DNA of 64,000 nt from Diphasiastrum complanatum (Eukaryota; Streptophyta; Lycopodiopsida; Lycopodiales; Lycopodiaceae). The stretch lies in NCBI GenBank assembly GCA_029204225.1, contig CM055098.1, positions 26,261,765 through 26,325,764 on the forward strand. The letters are read 5' to 3'. The first letter of the stretch is position 1. Each line of letters opens with the position of its first letter. The position numbers and the translations under genes were made by a program. The notes beneath the pieces were generated by a model, which saw nothing but the letters and a program-made list of their open reading frames with translations, had not been told where the DNA came from and searched no databases. Below, piece by piece: positions 12,301-24,083 of the stretch.

Positions 12301-12524
12301 TTCTTCTCATCTATGTAGATGATATCATTCTTTGTGGAAATAATGAGAAGCTAGTTGAAGAAACTAAGCATGCACTTGGTAGTGAGTTTAAGATGCAGGA
12401 CTTAGGAGTTCTTCACTATATTCTAGATCTTGAAATAGGATTTTAGAGAGGTCAGGCATTTATAAGTCAAAGTAGATGTGCACTTTCCATGCTCAAGAAA
12501 TTCCAAATGGAAAATTGTAAAGGC
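9359..12524 (+). pseudogene. Ty1/copia gag-pol polyprotein, frameshifted and 3'-truncated
   Basis: Domain order is canonical. Gag starts at ATG 9359; the zinc knuckle CFFCGKKGHYASNC lies near 10119-10160; protease has WWIDSGASFHM (about 10291); GAG-pre-integrase has LWHKRLGHPN and CEACVLAKSHRRPF; integrase has HSDV, VDDYTR, RSDSGGEY and QQNGVAKRKNRT; RT runs from VFRIKYNHDG through LDVSNAFLNG, LYGLKQAP and YVDDIIL to an end near 12524. Frame changes occur near 9650 and 11350. In-frame stops lie at 9916, 10417, 11044, 11868, 12039 and 12444. The catalytic glutamate expected in integrase (usually NGVAERKN) reads lysine. The sequence stops inside RT, so RNase H and the 3' LTR are lost. RT is clearly diverged from the 5525-7102 element, so it is a different family. 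Confidence 0.93.
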
Positions 12525-12540
12525 TACCACTGGTAGAATT

Positions 12541-12590
12541 TGTCGGAAATATTAGAGGAACTCTCAATATCAAAAAGACCCTTTAAGGAA
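12541..12590 (+). pseudogene. Short Pif1/Helitron-helicase relic, left inverted copy
   Basis: Positions 12551-12584 match the reverse complement of 19069-19102 at 32 of 34 bases. Read on the plus strand the segment encodes IRGTLNIKKTL, the counterpart of the IRGVLNIKKTL end of the larger helicase relic near 19.1 kb. The few preceding codons (VEFVGN) align loosely with VIFGAD there. Both copies lose similarity at the same base after 'gaccctt'. It sits between the broken copia RT and the gene island. Confidence 0.6.
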
Positions 12591-13470
12591 TGTCATGTAG
12601 GATATAGAAAAATATCAAAATAAAAAAAACAATATTGTTTATTTGCTTTCCCACACCACTCCCAAGGCCTCCCCAACTCCCAATGATCTAACCACAGTGT
12701 CTATAGTCACAGTTAAGAACTGTAAACAGTTCGCAGTATAACTTAACTAAATTCAAAAATATTCCCTCCATTGGTTACGAAAAGGGCAACATTTTCACTG
12801 GATCTAAAATATGACTGCCATCCCCAAATTCGAATCAGAAAAAATTGCAAAATGTTTACATATGCATTCCTTCCACGAGAATGGAAATATGAGCGCCAAC
12901 TACCTATTAGAATGAAAAAATGAGCGGCATTTCCAAATTTGAATCAAGCATACAAGCATGGAGATTGGATTGATCGTACATAGTATATAATATAATCAAA
13001 GATGAGTATTTTGTTTTGCTTCATAGAATTTGGTCATAGTACTTTGATGCAACTGATTACTCTATTATTTTTTTGATGATGACATTATATCATCTACATG
13101 TGGATATCCCTATTGATTTGGCACCTTTGCAGAGAAGAGAAAGAAAAGGAATTCAAATATATGTTGAGGATCGTTCTCGTTACAGGGCCAAAGGAAAAAA
13201 AAACTTGGATTTATGAATAGTTGGAATATTATATCCACAAGATCCAAGCACTTTGACACATCCCACATTCTCTTCAATAACTCATTTAGTTACATGGATA
13301 TGCAATGGGCATAGTGGATTACTAGGATATTGTGAGAGATTGTAGAACCATGGACAACAACTTTATATGAATAAAGTTCACTTTTTAGAAGGTGAGTTTA
13401 CTCGGATATCCTCTTATTGATTGTCATCTCCAAAAGACGTTAGAAGAAAATAAACAACTTAAAAAAAATA
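12591..13470. other. AT-rich, probably intron/3' part of the minus-strand gene
   Basis: No motif is recognised. The minus-strand gene whose first part lies at 13567-14582 ends in a splice donor, so further short exons may lie here; I cannot define them. Confidence 0.35.
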
Positions 13471-14582
13471 CGTCTCGCAGCAAAATCATCTATTATGAGA
13501 GCATCCTACAATAGGAAATATGTTAGCAAAAACACATTAAGTGATTGAAAACATTCAAATGCAAGGAAGATTAAACACTTACACATTCTTCATCATCAAC
13601 GACAACCAGATCAGGATGATCAATATAATGACCACGTACTAAAGTAGAATCATTAGTGAAATGCATTAATGATGGATGAGGGAAGCCCATCTGGGATTGA
13701 AATGTCGTGAATTCTTCATCGGATGGTCTGCCTTGCCCATCCTCAGCTCTATTTGATAAAGTCTTGTTCAGGCATTCTTCACCGGTCATAAGTGCCTCCT
13801 CATCATCAAAATCAATACCAGCAACAAGTCATCTGTTTCAAAATCTACAAAGTCGAAGAATTTGGAAATTGTGCCGGATAATAAACATAGAACCTCGTCC
13901 TCACGATAGTAAAAAAATTTACATAAATCAGTAGTAGTAAAATATACATCGTCATTAATATAATATACAAACAAATTAAAAAGACATTTTGACTCCTCCA
14001 TAGATTTGGAGTCATCAATAGATGTATTTTGGCCAATGAAAGAATCCTGGAGAACATCAGTATTTACATCAATAAAGTCACTTTCCTTATCAGGAGTGTC
14101 GATAAGAAAGTGACTGATATCCTTAATAGCTGACTAAACAGCAGATGGTGCAAAAGGAGGGTCAGCAATAAAAACTTCATCATCATCTGGGATCTGAACT
14201 AACAGGAAAAGTACGAAACCACTCTGAAATCTAACCAATCGACATTTCTTGTTGCAATACGGACACATTGAACTGCTTTTGAAAAGATCAAACAATTTGA
14301 TGAACATTCTATCCAGTCTATGTCTGAAAGCTGGGAAGAAATGAATAAGATCAGTATAATGCATGTACTGGAGTGGACCTATGGAGAAACAGGCTTACTA
14401 AGTATATATCTGAATCTGACATAATGGTCATAAAATACGTCAAAATTTGGTTGTGCAGTCCTGAAAACATATAGATATGGCCTGAATAGACTGTGAAAAT
14501 AGTCTAGGTTTTCAGTAATCCCAAATTCACTAAGAAATGAACTCAAGCCTGAATCTCATGAGGATGATGAGGAAGAGGCCAT
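13471..14582 (-). pseudogene. Spliced unknown gene, first part, with frame breaks
   Basis: The reading starts at a minus-strand ATG (14582, MASSSSSS). Open frames continue as DSGLSSFLSEFGITENLDYF, then MHYTDLIHFFPAFRHRLDRM, then CPYCNKKC (a CX2CX4C zinc-ribbon-like cluster near 14250), then an acidic segment ending in HPDLVVVDDEEC. At least three breaks are seen: a stop after the serine run, a frame change near 14390 and another near 13820. After GAATGT comes a perfect donor (GTAAGT, about 13569-13574), and an acceptor (cctattgtag) precedes a short piece, DALIIDDFAARR, ending near 13471. I do not recognise the family. It is divergent from the histone-Ulp1 gene and shares the intergenic region rich in CACGTG motifs. 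Confidence 0.5.
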
Positions 14583-14589
14583 GGCAGTA

Positions 14590-15330
14590 ATGTGAATATC
14601 GCACTTGTGCGCAAGGGAGAACTGAACCAAAACTAATATCAAAATGGCGCACAAGAGGGATATGTATGGCAGGCAGATACCGAATATCGCACTTGTGTGC
14701 GAGTAGGTACAGTTGCAAGCAAACGGACAACAATGAGTGCGCACAAGAGTGCCACGAATTTTGAGAACGGAAAAGGTAAAAAATTAATCGGTTTTCGTGC
14801 CATTTATACTAAATTTTTGCACGTCTGGTCAACAAACTTAGGACATGTGTCAACTTTCAATTGGACTACAGGTGCATGCACGTGTGAGATGACACCTGCA
14901 CACGTGTGAAATGAAACCTGGACACGTGTCACATGTTTATTCGTTTGCTCGACAACACGTGTCGCTCTCGCATTTGTCCGTACAACTTCCACATGTGTGA
15001 CAGGACGTTCTTTCGCACGTGCGAACCGCAATATAAACTCAAAAAATTCGATGAATTTTTTTCACTTTTTTTTAGGCTCCGCATATCGCACTTGTGCGCG
15101 TCCTTCACAATCGAAATTCCTCCTACCGCCTTCCATGCGCACAGGTCTGATACGTCTGCCTATGTGTCACCCCATATTGCACTTGTGCATCTTCCTCAAA
15201 ACTAATCGTTCTCTCTGATATTCGGCTCGCACAGGTCCGATATACCGTACATTATGTCCGTACATATCGGTCCTCTGCGAGTTCTTTATCATCCCTCCCT
15301 GCTCATCCTAACCGTCATGCACAAGTCCGC
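14590..15330. promoter_or_regulatory. Divergent intergenic region with repeated CGCACTTGTGCG motifs
   Basis: The phrase ATATCGCACTTGTGCGC or close variants recurs near 14595, 14686 and 15083, with related forms (tgcgcacaa, gcgcacaagag, tgcacttgtgcat, tgcgcacaggt, gcacaagtccg) near 14649, 14736, 15136, 15177 and 15320. The motif is itself a near-palindrome. The region separates two divergent genes, so a shared promoter is plausible. No function is demonstrated. Confidence 0.5.
14879..15023. promoter_or_regulatory. Cluster of five CACGTG (G-box) palindromes
   Basis: CACGTG occurs at 14879-14884, 14901-14906, 14923-14928, 14956-14961 and 15016-15021. Several are extended palindromes: CACACGTGTG, GACACGTGTC and CGCACGTGCG. 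This hexamer is the classical plant G-box bound by bZIP and bHLH factors. It lies about 0.4 kb upstream of the histone-like exon and 0.3 kb from the divergent gene's start. Confidence 0.65.
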
Positions 15331-15439
15331 TATCACACAGTACACGTCCATGGATAGGAGAAAGTAGACAAGGAGGGACTTCTTCTCTCCTGGCTCATCC
15401 TCATCCCCTGCGATTGCCATCACACACCCGCTAGACCTG

Positions 15440-17102
15440 GAACGTGCAATTGCAACAGGTGGCTCTGTGAGATACGCAAGTATCAAAGATCAACAGCTCT
15501 ATTGATTCCAAGAGCTTCATTCTACTGTGCTGTCCAGAACATAACAAGAAATGATCTTGGACAGCTGGTTAGATTCACACCTAGTGCTCTTCAGTGCCTT
15601 CAGGAGGCTGCTGAAGATTACATTAGCCTTTTTTTTGAGGATTCTTTATTGCTTGCCATCCATTCCAAGAGGGTTACCATAATGCCCAAGGATTTTCAGC
15701 TCCTGATGAGGATGAGGGATAGGTACTGTAGGTTACATGTATCTTAGCCTGCTACTCCTAGACCAACTCCTGTAGATAGGACTGATCTTCCTACGAAGTG
15801 TCCTAGGAAGCAAACAGCCTCCAAGCGTGCTCCTAAGAAAGTGAAGCCTCACCCTTCAAATTCTGTGAAGCCTAACCCGGAATCCATTGTAGATAATGCT
15901 GCTGTTGATAATGTTGTAAATATAGCTACTTCTGTTTTGGATACCCCTTCAATTGCTGTAGATACTACACATCCACCTCCTCCTCCTCCACCAAATTTTT
16001 ATACATATATAGATTCGGATGATTATCTTAAATTTGAGAAAGACATATCTGATGCTACAGATACTATTGGTACTCCTTTTTGCCTTAGACTAGATGAACT
16101 TGATTTTAGTATTAATTTTAGAGATATAGATTGCTTGGATCTCGAAGTCAGACAGGCTCCTATTAGTGATCTGGTGATAGAGTCCAGGCTTACACTCTTG
16201 CAATATGACATTGCAAGAGATTCATCAAATGAGTTGCTGGTGCTGAGTAACTTTCTGCTTCAAGCCTTCAAGGAGAACAATGACACATTGTCACAGTGTC
16301 TGACAAGTGGATTCACACCAGCAACAAAGTATATGCTCATACCTTATCATACGAAGTAAGATATATTAAATGCTTCTTGTTGTTTTATGCATTAACATTG
16401 GCATTGTCAATGGAAATAGTTCTCAGAATTGCAGCTTAAAAAATTCAATCTTATTTTGCAGTGACCATTGGAGTTTAAACTTGATCTCTATTAAGAGATC
16501 TGTAAATAATATTATTAAAAGTTTTTGTGTCAAGATGAATTCGATGAGAAATACGCATAAGAATGTAGATATATACCTTCCATATCTAAGTAAATATATT
16601 CCTACAGACGTTCCCCATTTCGTGGACTGGCAGATCATCAGTTTGGAGATAAACTCTGTCTTTCTTAATAGCATTTTGAAATCAGTATTCTGATGAAATA
16701 TTTTCATTCTAACTCATTATGTTTCATAATTGATTTCTTGTGTGCTGAATTATTTTGCAGTCACCCTAGCAAAATGATTTATTCAGTTGTGGGTGGTACA
16801 CATTATACAATGCCAAGTTGTTTTTAGAGTGGTTCAACATTCAACAAGATGTTGATATTTCTAAGATAATAAATTCGATTTATTCTTATTTTGGAATCAT
16901 GATTAGTTTTCTAATATGGTGATGTTTTTGGCCATTACTAATACATGAATGTTCTATTTTGCAGTTTACACTTCCTAAGTACACATAAAGCCAGGTGTAC
17001 AGATTTAGACAAGAAATTATCCTGAGTATATTGGCTAGGGCAAGGCTTCAGCCTCCCGTTATTGATGATAATGCAAAGGATGATGTAGTTATACTAAATT
17101 AA
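15440..17102 (+). pseudogene. CENH3-like histone fold joined to Ulp1-type C48 protease
   Basis: The first part (15466-15744) is a histone H3 fold: CEIRKYQRSTALLIP (alpha-N), VRFTPSALQCLQEAAEDYI (alpha 2) and LLLAIHSKRVTIMPKDFQL (loop 2/alpha 3). CENH3-type features are LLIP, a TPxAL segment, a loop 1 one residue longer than canonical H3, AAEDY and KDF. After a TAG at 15745 the same frame continues with a basic stretch (PRKQTASKRAPKKVK), PPPPPPP and an acidic part to YMLIPYHT. A donor (GTAAGA, 16355) and acceptor (attttgcag, to 16461) join it in phase to NDHWSLNLISIKRS, the Ulp1 catalytic-His region. A later exon (from 16761, after tattttgcag) has QNDLFSCGWYTLYNAKLFLEW, matching the Ulp1 Gln...Cys-Gly active site. 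A last exon (16965-17102) ends at TAA. Further stops occur at 16767 and 16986, and the exon 2 and 3 donors are unclear. No start codon is defined. The histone fold suggests chromatin association and the protease suggests SUMO-type deconjugation, both by inference. Confidence 0.7.
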
Positions 17103-17420
17103 GATTAGAAATATAGATAGCATAGAACAAATATACATGTATAGACTTCATAGAAAAATATACATTGATATATCAAATATTGCTCCAGTCTATGAATTTG
17201 GGAGCACAAAATACATGTATAGATGCCCAACTTGGGCTTTCATTTATTGAATGAAAGAGTGTATACATAGATTTTTACTAAAGTTTATTTGAAACTATTG
17301 TTCTCCCACAATGGTAATTGTTGTAGGTTGATCTTTGCAGCACGTTATCAGCTCCTGTCTTTTTCGCATCTGTGACATGGCAAATATGAGTGAATGTGCA
17401 ATTGTAAATGATGACATTGT

Positions 17421-18800
17421 CTATTCTTTTGTTCTATTTTGAAATGGCAATAAACATAAAGTACTTACGAGTCTTCCGTTGATGATAAATCTGAAATATG
17501 TTGGTAGATTGGTTTGTAATAGCATGAGCTCTGTTCTGATAAAATCAAGCTTACAATGCACTTCCACCTCGACCATAGTCAAATATTCCTCATTGTAGAT
17601 AATGCTTATCTCCATTCGGTTTGTGTGACCATTTAGTTCAAAGTCTTGATCCAGTGGTAGCCATGTACCTTCAATTTTCTTGTATCTCTGGTAGCTAAAT
17701 GTGAGACTGAGCATTTGCTTTTCGATATGATTAATCCTGCATTCTATGTCATTATTTGTTTTACTATCCCAGCCTTGATCCATAAGATCTGACAAAGTCT
17801 CATTTAATAAATCCTTGCAAACAAATAAAGTTGGTGTCCTACGAACACTAGCACTCGAGAAAAATCAACAAATATATGCAATGAGATAAACCAACTTAGG
17901 TGAATAATTTTTGAGCCTATGCTTATCTTTATAGCATTTCCAATATCAATGAGTAGCTTGCATCTCAAGGATTCAAAAACAATGCTGTCAGGAGTAGGCC
18001 ACTCATCACTTTGAAAACTAGGCAATGGAATTGCTTCGAGCTTGCCAAAACCTCCATCTGTTTGTGACGTATATAAAGATTCATAAAAATAGATACCACA
18101 ATCTGCAAGTTCCTTTGGACTTATTGCAGCTTTCCAACATCAGAGTGAATCATGTCTAATATTCCTGCAAGTGATTGTGCGGGCTCCCATTCACTTATGC
18201 ATGATGGATATACATCTGAAAGAAAAAAACAATGTTGAAGCATTTACATCATAATCTGAAGAGCATCAATAAAGGAAATCACCTATGATTGTTGTAGAGT
18301 GCATATGTTTTGATATACTTACAATTATATTTTTGATAATCATGAGGATTGATATCATGTACTTTGATTTCTGAATGCATATATACATGTTGCACTAAGA
18401 CTTCTGATATCGATTGACCTCCCAAGGTAGTCTTAAACTCCAAAATTTTTGCTTTCCAATAAGATTTGTAAGTCATTTTTGCTCTTTTCTTTTGTCAAAA
18501 ATTGCCCTTTGATGATGGATGCAGCAATACCCATGAGTTCTTCGTATATTTTGTTGGCTTTCAGTTATCAGCTTCATCTTTCTCATTGTAAAGAATCACA
18601 GAATCGATTGTAGATATGGGTCTCCTTGCCATTGCTATTTTCAAAGCTTGGGTGCCAAAAATCTCTCTGATATGAAACTTAATTTCAATTTTTCGTATCA
18701 CATTTAATCTAATGTAAATGCCAACATAGTCACAATTATTGCGTATACCATATTTTATGTAACTGTACATACTATATTTCTACAACTGTAACCAGCATAG
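17421..18800 (-). pseudogene. Spliced unknown gene with frame breaks
   Basis: Read on the minus strand from about 18780: IREIFGTQALKIAMARRPIS, a frame break, KANKIYEELMGIAASIIKGQ, a break, FKTTLGGQSISEVLVQHVYM ending HDYQKYN. A donor (GTAAGTATATC, about 18325) follows, then an intron with a pyrimidine-rich acceptor (ttctttcag) before a VYPSCISEWEPAQSLAGI exon near 18200. Next comes ISPKELADCGIYFYESLYTS with LPSFQSDEWPTPDSIVFESL (about 18120-17930). A last exon (17795-17421) carries MDQGWDSKTNNDIECRINHI and a short stretch to a stop at 17421. I recognise no domain. The gene converges on the histone-Ulp1 gene and has the same AT-rich intron style. Frame breaks suggest decay, though unseen introns could explain some. 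Confidence 0.45.
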
Positions 18801-19068
18801 TTAGAAAATTTCATTATACTAACTAGCATAGTCAAATAAATTTAACTTGAGGTATTGACGTCGGGTCGGGCATATTAGCACGTGTCAAGCAGGAAGAAGA
18901 CACCAATAGGATACGTCCATGCTGTCCGGACACAAATTTCAAAGTTTTCTATATTGCATTTTTATTTTTTAGCTAATTTGAACTACATTACGTAGATTTC
19001 AAATTTGTGCATTTTGATTGGGCCTGGTGACGGTCAAAATTAAAGAAAAAAAATAAAAGTATCTTTAC

Positions 19069-19640
19069 AAAGGGTCTTTTTGATATTGAGAACTCCTCTA
19101 ATGTCAGCCCCGAAAATAACAAGAACTCCTCTGAATGGAGCGTCGATACTCAACATATCTCGTAGAGATCGATCTACACACTCTATAGCATACTTAGGCG
19201 AAATGGGAGCCTCATGCCAAATGATCAGTCAACATGCCATCAAAAGCGTACCTAACGCAGATTGCTTAGAAATGTTGCATGTCGAGCTCTCATTCAATTC
19301 TGTCGGAGGAATTTTAAACTGAGAGTGTGTTGAATACCACCTTTCATCAACAGTGCAGCAATCCCACATGATGCAACTGCCAATGCTATCCACCCTTGTG
19401 CACGCACGTATGACAACATGACACGATACAGGTGCATCTTACATGTACCACCCGGGTCATCTACAAAAAGCACTCCACCTTCTCTCCAAACAACATGCTC
19501 ACGTACTATCCTGTCAAAAATCTTTCGATTTTCAATCTCTCGATGTCAACTTCAACCAACATGACTCATAGAAATGGTCTCACACGTTATTGGCTATTGC
19601 AAGATTCTTCCCAGTCTTAGATGCTTTGCCAAACAGCCTA
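19069..19640 (-). pseudogene. Pif1-like Helitron helicase relic
   Basis: On the minus strand from about 19530: GGVLFVDDPGGTCKMHLYR is a decayed Walker A (family: GFGGTGKT), then VASCGIAALLMKGG, then FKIPPTELNESSTCNISKQS, LIIWHEAPISPKYAIECVDR with a DEAP-like box (HEAP), and LRDM...PFRGVLVIFGADIRGVLNI, matching the helicase GGDFRQVLPV block. Walker A has lost the GKT lysine context and an in-frame stop precedes LIIW. The homology stops abruptly at 19069, where the 34-bp inverted repeat shared with 12551-12584 ends. In autonomous Helitrons this helicase drives rolling-circle transposition; here it is dead. Confidence 0.8.
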
Positions 19641-20217
19641 ACCTCTAAGCTTGAGAAGAACGTAAACTGGCCTTTCCTACATTTCTGTTCTGCACATAGG
19701 ATCACGATGGCCAATTTTGCAGATGTTCATTGTAATGTATTCACCCTGCCTGTCAGAGGATGACTTCAAGGCTTCGAATACTTTGTTGTTTAAGAATGAG
19801 CACTTGCCAATGGAACAATTAACTATGTTACGAGGCAAGCCATGGTGAACAAATTCAGATTTGCAATGCAACACAGTTGCTAGATTTTCAAAATCCTAAG
19901 GGCTGTAACCAAAATTAAAGGAAGCTAATCTACTTGCAAAACTAGAAAACTTAGACTAGCATGCCACATTTCTCATAAAAAACAAGAAAACTAATATCTA
20001 CAAGCATTCAAGAACCAAGAAGCTCCATCTTCTTGATTCTTGAAGTTTTCAAGAAACTCAAGAAACCAAAACGTAGCAAGATCTATACCACATTATAGGC
20101 TACAAATCTCTTGGATGCTTGCAACCTATTAATCCACCAAAACAGAAATGACACAATAACATATCGCACAAATTTTGATGACTGCATCCAACGTATGCTC
20201 AAAAATTTCATAATTCG
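19641..20217. other. No clear gene; possibly helicase-element flank
   Basis: A short minus frame (19874-19677) reads CKSEFVHHGLPRNIVNCSIG. It has a faint resemblance to Helitron-associated proteins but nothing decisive. The rest is A-rich and featureless. Confidence 0.3.
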
Positions 20218-20640
20218 TCACAATCCGACACGTCGAGGTCCGACGTCCAAGTAAAAAATCAGAAAATCAGAGTCCGGCGATCGGGAAATATGGGCGGCAA
20301 CCAATTTTTCAAAGGCATGTCGGAGTCCGACATGTCGGATTCCGACTTGCAGACGTGGATATGACCACTCACAGATTTTAAAAAAAATATTTGTAATCCG
20401 ACGTGGACATCGGAATCCGACGCACCAATTTTTCAAAGGCACGTCGGAGTCCGACATGTCGGATTCCGACTTGCAGACGTGGATATGACCACTCACAGAT
20501 TTGAAAAAAAATACGTGTAATCTGACGTGGACGTCGAAATTCGACGTGCGTCGGATTCCGACGTCCACATCGGCAAGCCAAAAAGCCTGTCCACGGCATC
20601 TGGCACATTTGTCCGGGCTTGAATGGGCATAGACGTCGGA
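20218..20640. repeat. 124-bp tandem repeat rich in TCCGAC/GTCGGA
   Basis: Two near-identical units start at 20301 and 20425 (both begin ccaatttttcaaaggca.gt), giving a 124-bp period. Further partial copies of the internal motifs lie on both sides. Within each unit GTCGGA and TCCGAC alternate as short inverted repeats (for example 'gtcggagtccgac'). The same vocabulary recurs at 57100-57560. Such arrays are typical of subterminal regions of CACTA-like elements, but no terminus is identified here. Confidence 0.75.
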
Positions 20641-22360
<1,720 letters not shown>

Positions 22361-22546
22361 TGCATGTGACAAAAATATTCAAAAAAAAAAAGAGCGAGCA
22401 ATTGCACGTTTGCACTTAAGCGTAGAGTGAGTTTACCGGTGAGTTTGTGTTGTTTCAATCATAATTTTCATTTTGTTCAAAGCAATATCGTATTTTATTG
22501 CATACACTAGCAATTAATTAATATGCAAAGGTGAAATGTAGATAAT

Positions 22547-22690
22547 TAAAATCCCCAATCCTAGGAAGGTGTGTAGCCCTTACTTTTCTCCCGTTAAAGG
22601 CGAGGTTCTAATCTTTCCAACTTGCATGAAAAAACCTACACGCCGCAGGGAGGGAATATGTGGTGACATTCTGAAATAAGACATAATATG
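22547..22690 (+). repeat. Dispersed repeat family, copy 3
   Basis: Shares 'aaggtgtgtagccctta', 'gttaaaggcgaggttc', 'cgcagggagggaa.atgt' and 'gtgacattctgaaata' with 2440-2585, in the same order. It lies just beyond the acidic end of the CACTA fragment. Confidence 0.65.
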
Positions 22691-22760
22691 AAGAGCTCCA
22701 TTGGAGCTTCTAAAAATTTATTCCAAACCTATTTGGTTTCAATTAACACTAGAGTTGTTC

Positions 22761-23660
22761 TCAGCACATTTTTGTGCAAGTGCGCACAAAAGTGCACATT
22801 AAACCCTCTTGGCACTCATCTGAATCTAGGTCTACGTATAATCGTAAATTTCCTATCGTGTCTCTTTCATGATGTGAGTTACCCTCATATTCAATCTCCT
22901 CTTCTTCTAATTCTATCTCATCCAAACGTGGGGGCCTCAAATTACCCCCAATTTGGTCTTGTACAATCGTAGGAATCTCATCATTTTTATTTGTACCTTC
23001 TTCTCCCATCATTTCTTCATCATTTGGAGTTTGAATGAGTGGTTCAGGTTCTTCCAAAACGTCGTCAAAATTGGGTGGTGGTTCATCGTGTATATCCAAT
23101 TCAACAATATCTTTTCCTTCAAACACGCGTCGTTTTCTTGCATTAAGTTGGATCACATACCACCATCTTGGGTCTATTCGATTTGGATGGAATATAATCC
23201 GCCAAAGAATTAAAAAAAATTAAGTTAGTATTATAAGATTGATACATAAATAATTGAATTGCGAATATTAATGACATTGAAATTTTAGAGTCTCACTTGT
23301 TCGCAATGTTGTGGCAATACTAAAGTGTCATGAGAGTTCATCGATATACATTTTGTTGAGTTGATTTGAAAAAACTTTGAGTTATCAATTCTAATCATGG
23401 CGTTGCTTCCACGATAGATGACCTTAAATCATTTTACGTAAAAAATAAAGTATTTGTCGTTAGTCTCGTAATCGACTTCATAAAGATGTTGCAATGTGCT
23501 GACATAGTCTAGGTTGCCCGAAATGACATTAGGGTCCCTCGCACTAGAACGATTCTCTTGTTGAAAGTTGGTCATTATACCACAATCATATGTACGTCGC
23601 TTGTTGTCAACTCTCTCAACACAATAATGGTGTCCATATGCCTACATGGCAGTGTATGAT
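22761..23660 (-). pseudogene. CACTA transposase C-terminal part (DUF4216) with acidic tail
   Basis: Minus-strand reading: ERVDNKRRTYDCGIMTNFQQ, ENRSSARDPNVISGNLDYV, VIYRGSNAMIRIDNSKFFQI, DTLVLPQHCEQ followed by a splice donor (GTGAGA), then FHPNRIDPRWWYVIQLNARK, and a strongly acidic tail (VLEEPEPL, IELEEEEIEYE). The block matches the plant CACTA transposase C-terminal DUF4216 region and aligns piece by piece with the plus-strand copy at 30.85-31.7 kb. Stops lie between exons and the acceptor is unclear. It is probably the downstream part of the element whose TNP2 core is at 27.3-28.3 kb. Confidence 0.75.
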
Positions 23661-23760
23661 GTATACTAAAACACAAAAAAAAAAACAAATGTGTGTAATT
23701 AGAAATACTATTCATATATTGAGTAGTACAAAAACAATACTTCACATAAACAATATTACA

Positions 23761-24051
23761 TTAACCTTCCATCCACATCCGCGAACAAATTCCCATTCTA
23801 ATTCGGTCACTTCTTCTCCATTTTCGGATGCTTTTAGCATCACATTCACGAGAGCATTTTGAAGGTAAAGGCTCCAAAGGTTCGTCGTTCTCCACCGCCC
23901 TTCTTCTTCTTTGATTGATATTTCTTCTTCGTTTCAATGTTATGTTTCTTTCCTTGTTGGCTTCTTCATACCACTTTTCCATTTGTCCACAATTATATAA
24001 TATAAATGTGTCAATTTTCTCTTTTGATTGATGTGAAAGTCTTTTTTGCAC
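23761..24051 (-). pseudogene. CACTA transposase fragment between TNP2 and DUF4216
   Basis: Minus frame: EKIDTFILYNCGQMEKWYEE, then ANKERNITLKRRR. The FILYNC...EE pattern resembles the segment after DUF4218 in TNP2-type CACTA proteins (typically YILNNC...). Order and strand agree with TNP2 at 28.3-27.3 kb and DUF4216 at 23.66 kb. The assignment rests on a short motif. Confidence 0.5.
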
Positions 24052-24083
24052 ACTGAATAGCAGATAAATACAAGATTCAAAAA

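Noticed and set aside
17930-18130. SPKELADCGIYFY resembling a BIR (IAP) repeat
   Set aside because: The CX2C...H...C zinc ligands of a BIR do not follow; the resemblance is limited to a few residues.
12500-19100. Endogenous giant-virus insertion as source of the histone and protease
   Set aside because: Spliced genes with plant-like AT-rich introns and no viral core genes; transposon or host origin is more economical.
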